Below, one piece after another: positions 6,591-8,732 of a stretch of 8,732 nucleotides of DNA. The stretch comes from Pseudomonadota bacterium. Its GTDB lineage: Bacteria > Pseudomonadota > Alphaproteobacteria > Reyranellales > Reyranellaceae. The notes beneath the pieces are model-generated. The model searched no databases, had not been told where the DNA came from, and saw only the letters and a program-made list of their open reading frames with translations. A program made the position numbers and the translations under genes. Position 1 is the stretch's first letter, and each line of letters begins with the position of its first letter. The stretch is from contig JAEZHS010000523.1 of NCBI GenBank assembly GCA_023436825.1, forward strand, positions 1-8,732. Reading direction: 5' to 3'.

Positions 6591-6644
6591 ACGGGTGGCG
6601 AGGGTGCGACAGCCGTAGGCCGCCCGGGATTGGGACTGTCGATC

Positions 6645-8171
6645 ATGACGTACAGTGCCGCGGGGTACCTGCAGGCGCGGCAACGCGCCGGCTGGGCCGC
6701 TGCTGAAAATTCGGCATTCACGGTCGTCCGACCGCCGTCGCCGAGCGAGCGGGCGTCGCCGGCAGCTTCGCGCGTGGACTGGCTCGACCTTGCGTTGATC
6801 ACGGTTTTCCTCGCCGGCCTCTACACCAACTTCACCATCATGGTGGCGCCGAAGGTGCCGTTTCCTTCGGTTCCCTCGGGCGTCGCGGGCCTCATCCTGC
6901 TGTGGCGGCGTCGCGATGCGATCACGCCGAGAGCCCTGGCGGGCCTGCTGGTGATCCTGCTGATGGTTCTGGTGTCTGCGCTATGTGCGTCGAACTTCGC
7001 CTACCTGCAGCGGCGCACCAACGGGTTGGTCCAGCTCACATACTCCATGGTCATCGGCTACGCGCTGTTCCTAACCGTGACCCGGGCCAGCCGCCGGCAG
7101 ATGGCTGCCCTGTTTCTCGTGTTCGCGCTGGTGATCGCCACTGGGTGTCTGCTCGAAACCCATGCCGGCCTGCGGCCGATCAGCGACGCTGCCCGCAAGG
7201 TTCTCTACAGCAGGGGCGTCTACGAAAACGACCTGCGCGACATGCTGCTCTATGCCCGCGTGAGGCCGAAATTCTTCGCGTCGGAACCGTCGAGCGTCAC
7301 CTTCTGCTACGCCCTGTTCTCCTTCCTGTGGTTGGTGCTCAGCCAGTGGCGCTGGAAGCTGCTGGCATATCTCGGCCTCGTCGCACTGGGACTGTCGGCG
7401 ATGCCGGGCCCGACATTGCTGCTGATGCTGCCGCTGATCCTGCCGTATCTGCTGTTCCTGGAGACCCGACGCCGTGGCCGGCTGGACATGGGTCGCTTCA
7501 TCGTGGGGTTGATGGGCGCCGTTGTCCTGCTTTGTGCGTCTGTCGTGCTGGCTCAGACCCTGTTCCAGCATCGATTGGAAGCGGTGGTTTCCGGCAACGA
7601 CCCCAGCTTCTTCTATCGAGTGCAGGGCCCGGCCATGGCGGGTCTCGACATCATGAAACGATATCCCCTGGCGGGCGCGGGCATCAGCGGTGAACCCTTC
7701 ATCGAACAGGAAGTCACCACCCTCTATGTCCGGTCGCGCTACTACTCGGCGGGCTGGCAGATCGTCTCGCCCGCTACGGAACTGCTGATCAATTACTTCT
7801 GGCTGCACTGGATCTATTTCGGGTTCGTCCTCGGCGTCGCGATCCTGGCGGCGATAACGGTCTGGCTGCGTGTGCTCGGGGTGCCCAGCGTCACCTTCTG
7901 CTGGACGGTGTGGACCATCCTAGGCCAGGCATCCGGCGCCTATGTCGGCCCGACCTGCTGGGCCGTGCTGTTTCTTTCGGCGGCGGCAGCAATCCTCCAT
8001 CAGAGGAGCGCGCGGCAAGCGGAAGCGGCAGTTGCAACCGGTCGATCGCGCTGGCTTCGGTCGCAGCGCTATCCGCGTTGGATTCGAGTCAGCCCAGGGC
8101 AGCGACTCCGATGGATGAAGAGCCGGATCCGATATCGGCCCCGCGGCATCGCGATACCGTTCGTTCAGTGA
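6645..8171 (+). CDS. O-antigen ligase/polymerase-like (Wzy-like) integral membrane protein
   Basis: A 508-aa polytopic inner-membrane protein with about 11 hydrophobic segments, including residues 49-68, 98-115, 128-145, 153-169, 217-233, 239-252, 256-272, 285-305 and several between 378 and 453. A large hydrophilic loop (about 306-377) near the C-terminal half is characteristic of Wzy polymerases and WaaL-type ligases, which join polysaccharide units at the periplasmic face. The segment FASEPSS (211-217), before a membrane helix, resembles a motif seen in exopolysaccharide polymerases. The C-terminal 50 residues are rich in Arg and probably cytoplasmic. The start is uncertain: ATG 6645 has only a weak GGGA upstream, and a TTG at 6582 would add 21 residues but lies 12 bases after GGAGG. 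No glycosyltransferase or flippase gene is adjacent, so the glycan it acts on is unknown. Polymerase versus ligase cannot be told apart from sequence. Confidence 0.72.
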   Translation: MTYSAAGYLQARQRAGWAAAENSAFTVVRPPSPSERASPAASRVDWLDLALITVFLAGLYTNFTIMVAPKVPFPSVPSGVAGLILLWRRRDAITPRALAGLLVILLMVLVSALCASNFAYLQRRTNGLVQLTYSMVIGYALFLTVTRASRRQMAALFLVFALVIATGCLLETHAGLRPISDAARKVLYSRGVYENDLRDMLLYARVRPKFFASEPSSVTFCYALFSFLWLVLSQWRWKLLAYLGLVALGLSAMPGPTLLLMLPLILPYLLFLETRRRGRLDMGRFIVGLMGAVVLLCASVVLAQTLFQHRLEAVVSGNDPSFFYRVQGPAMAGLDIMKRYPLAGAGISGEPFIEQEVTTLYVRSRYYSAGWQIVSPATELLINYFWLHWIYFGFVLGVAILAAITVWLRVLGVPSVTFCWTVWTILGQASGAYVGPTCWAVLFLSAAAAILHQRSARQAEAAVATGRSRWLRSQRYPRWIRVSPGQRLRWMKSRIRYRPRGIAIPFVQ

Positions 8172-8307
8172 CCGCTTGGCCTTATCGCGCGCACGGCTGA
8201 GAACTCGTCGTTCCTCCCCAGCGATCGTTCATGTTCCTCTCCCTCTAGACGTTATGTCCCCAGGGTGAAGCCGGTGGCCCGCCCCTTTGATGCCAGGATC
8301 GAGGGTT

Positions 8308-8324
8308 GCTCGGACGGGCCGAGC
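8308..8324 (+). ncRNA. Leader hairpin of the IS110 element, candidate part of a bridge RNA
   Basis: GCTCGG (8308-8313) pairs perfectly with CCGAGC (8319-8324) around the loop ACGGG, 12 bases upstream of the transposase start. A competing outer stem is possible, with GGCCCG (8276-8281) pairing with CGGGCC (8315-8320). IS110-group elements are known to encode a structured bridge RNA in the left-end leader that guides target and donor choice, so this location fits. The subgroup and the full RNA extent are not established here, and high GC alone can give such stems. Confidence 0.25.
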
Positions 8325-8336
8325 CGAGCCTCAGGC

Positions 8337-8732
8337 ATGGAGGGACGAGCCAAGGGAGAGCATAGCGAAGTGTACGTCGCGTTCGATACGGCAAAGCTGA
8401 AGCACGCGGTGGCGGTTGCGGAGGGAGGCCGAGGAGGCGAGATCCGGTTTGTCGGGGAGATCGAGACCGGCCAGCAACAATCGAGCGACTGATCAAGAAG
8501 CTGGCGCGGCGTTACAAGAAGCTGCAGGTGTGCTTTGAGGCGGGACCGACAGGCTACGGGCTTTATGGCAGATGCAGGCTCTGGGGCATGATTGCCTTGT
8601 TGTGGCGCCAGCGCTGATTCCGAGGCGCTCAGGAGAGCGAGTGAAGACGAACCGTCGCGACGCGCTCACGTTGGCCCGGCTGTTCCGTGCCGGCGAGCTC
8701 AGCGGCGTCTGGGTGCCTGACGAGGTGCACGA
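8337..8732 (+). pseudogene. IS110-family transposase, two frameshifts, 3' end outside the window
   Basis: The N-terminal half of a DEDD transposase is recovered only by reading all three frames in turn. Frame one (8337 to about 8466) gives VYVAFDTAKLKHAVAVAEGG, with the first catalytic Asp17. After a one-base loss near 8466-8467 the second frame (from 8468) gives RPATIERLIKKLARRYKK and then [12 protein letters not shown], which holds the conserved Glu. After another one-base loss near 8567 the third frame (from 8569) gives [18 protein letters not shown], then [14 protein letters not shown], the Asp-box region, and runs open to the window end. Read in frame one the product stops at 8490-8492 after about 51 residues. 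The gene is therefore inactive unless the two deletions are sequencing errors. The Asp-box reads NRRD, whereas DxxD is more usual. The start is taken as the ATG at 8337; a GTG at 8265 is also in frame. Confidence 0.8.

Larger units (their letters stand above)
8276..8732 (+). mobile_element. IS110-family element, left part, truncated by the window edge
   Basis: This region contains the 5' part of an IS110-type (DEDD, RuvC-like) transposase gene with a GC-rich, structured leader. The left boundary is not defined: IS110 elements lack long terminal repeats and I see no clear junction, so the start given is only where the structured leader begins. The real end lies somewhere between 8172 and about 8276. 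The element continues beyond the window. It stands immediately downstream of the polymerase-like gene. Confidence 0.65.

Noticed and set aside
6587..6616. TTGACG at 6587 as a -35 box for the polymerase gene.
   Set aside because: The -35 match is good, but no acceptable -10 sequence lies 16-18 bp downstream.
7071..7808. A 245-codon minus-strand open frame opposite the polymerase-like gene.
   Set aside because: The Gln/His/Arg-rich translation has no family features; the opposite strand encodes evenly spaced membrane helices.
1..8732. The two insertion sequences as ends of one composite transposon.
   Set aside because: They belong to different families (IS4 and IS110) with different ends and mechanisms, and the second is broken, so they cannot act as a pair.
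1..8732. tRNA genes, rRNA, CRISPR arrays or a defence or toxin-antitoxin cassette.
   Set aside because: Reading both strands I saw no cloverleaf-like gene, no regularly spaced repeats and no protein motifs of known defence or toxin families.

Overview
The window is GC-rich, densely coded DNA. Codon bias and protein style suggest an alphaproteobacterium with many catabolic genes (Hyphomicrobiales or Rhodospirillales-like). That placement is inference; no rRNA, tRNA or other taxonomic marker is present.

Layout. Positions 1-1442 hold an apparently complete IS4-family (IS50/Tn5-like) insertion sequence, its transposase on the minus strand and its two terminal inverted repeats visible. Next, on the minus strand, is a crotonase-fold (enoyl-CoA hydratase/isomerase family) gene that probably starts at a TTG behind a strong Shine-Dalgarno. 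An 85-bp divergent intergenic region separates it from four plus-strand genes: a gamma-glutamyltransferase-family Ntn hydrolase, a secreted fusion of an alpha/beta hydrolase and a staphylococcal-nuclease-like domain, an LLM-class (luciferase-like) oxidoreductase, and a polytopic Wzy/O-antigen-ligase-like membrane protein. The window ends in an IS110-family transposase gene that is broken by two single-base deletions and cut by the window edge.

How the genes may work together. The crotonase-like, GGT-like and LLM proteins look like parts of small-molecule catabolism, but nothing in the sequence fixes a substrate. Gaps of about 60-140 bp between the plus-strand genes, two of them holding GC-rich hairpins, argue against one tightly coupled operon. 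The polysaccharide polymerase has no glycosyltransferase neighbours here and sits next to an IS remnant.

The points most worth a second look are the hydrolase-SNase fusion (with Asp to Asn at a metal-ligand position), a GGT homologue that keeps the catalytic Thr but seems to lack the residues that recognise a gamma-glutamyl group, a crotonase lacking both hydratase glutamates, and the frameshifted IS110 gene with a structured leader. I did not find a clear defence system, CRISPR array or other wholly new multi-gene system.
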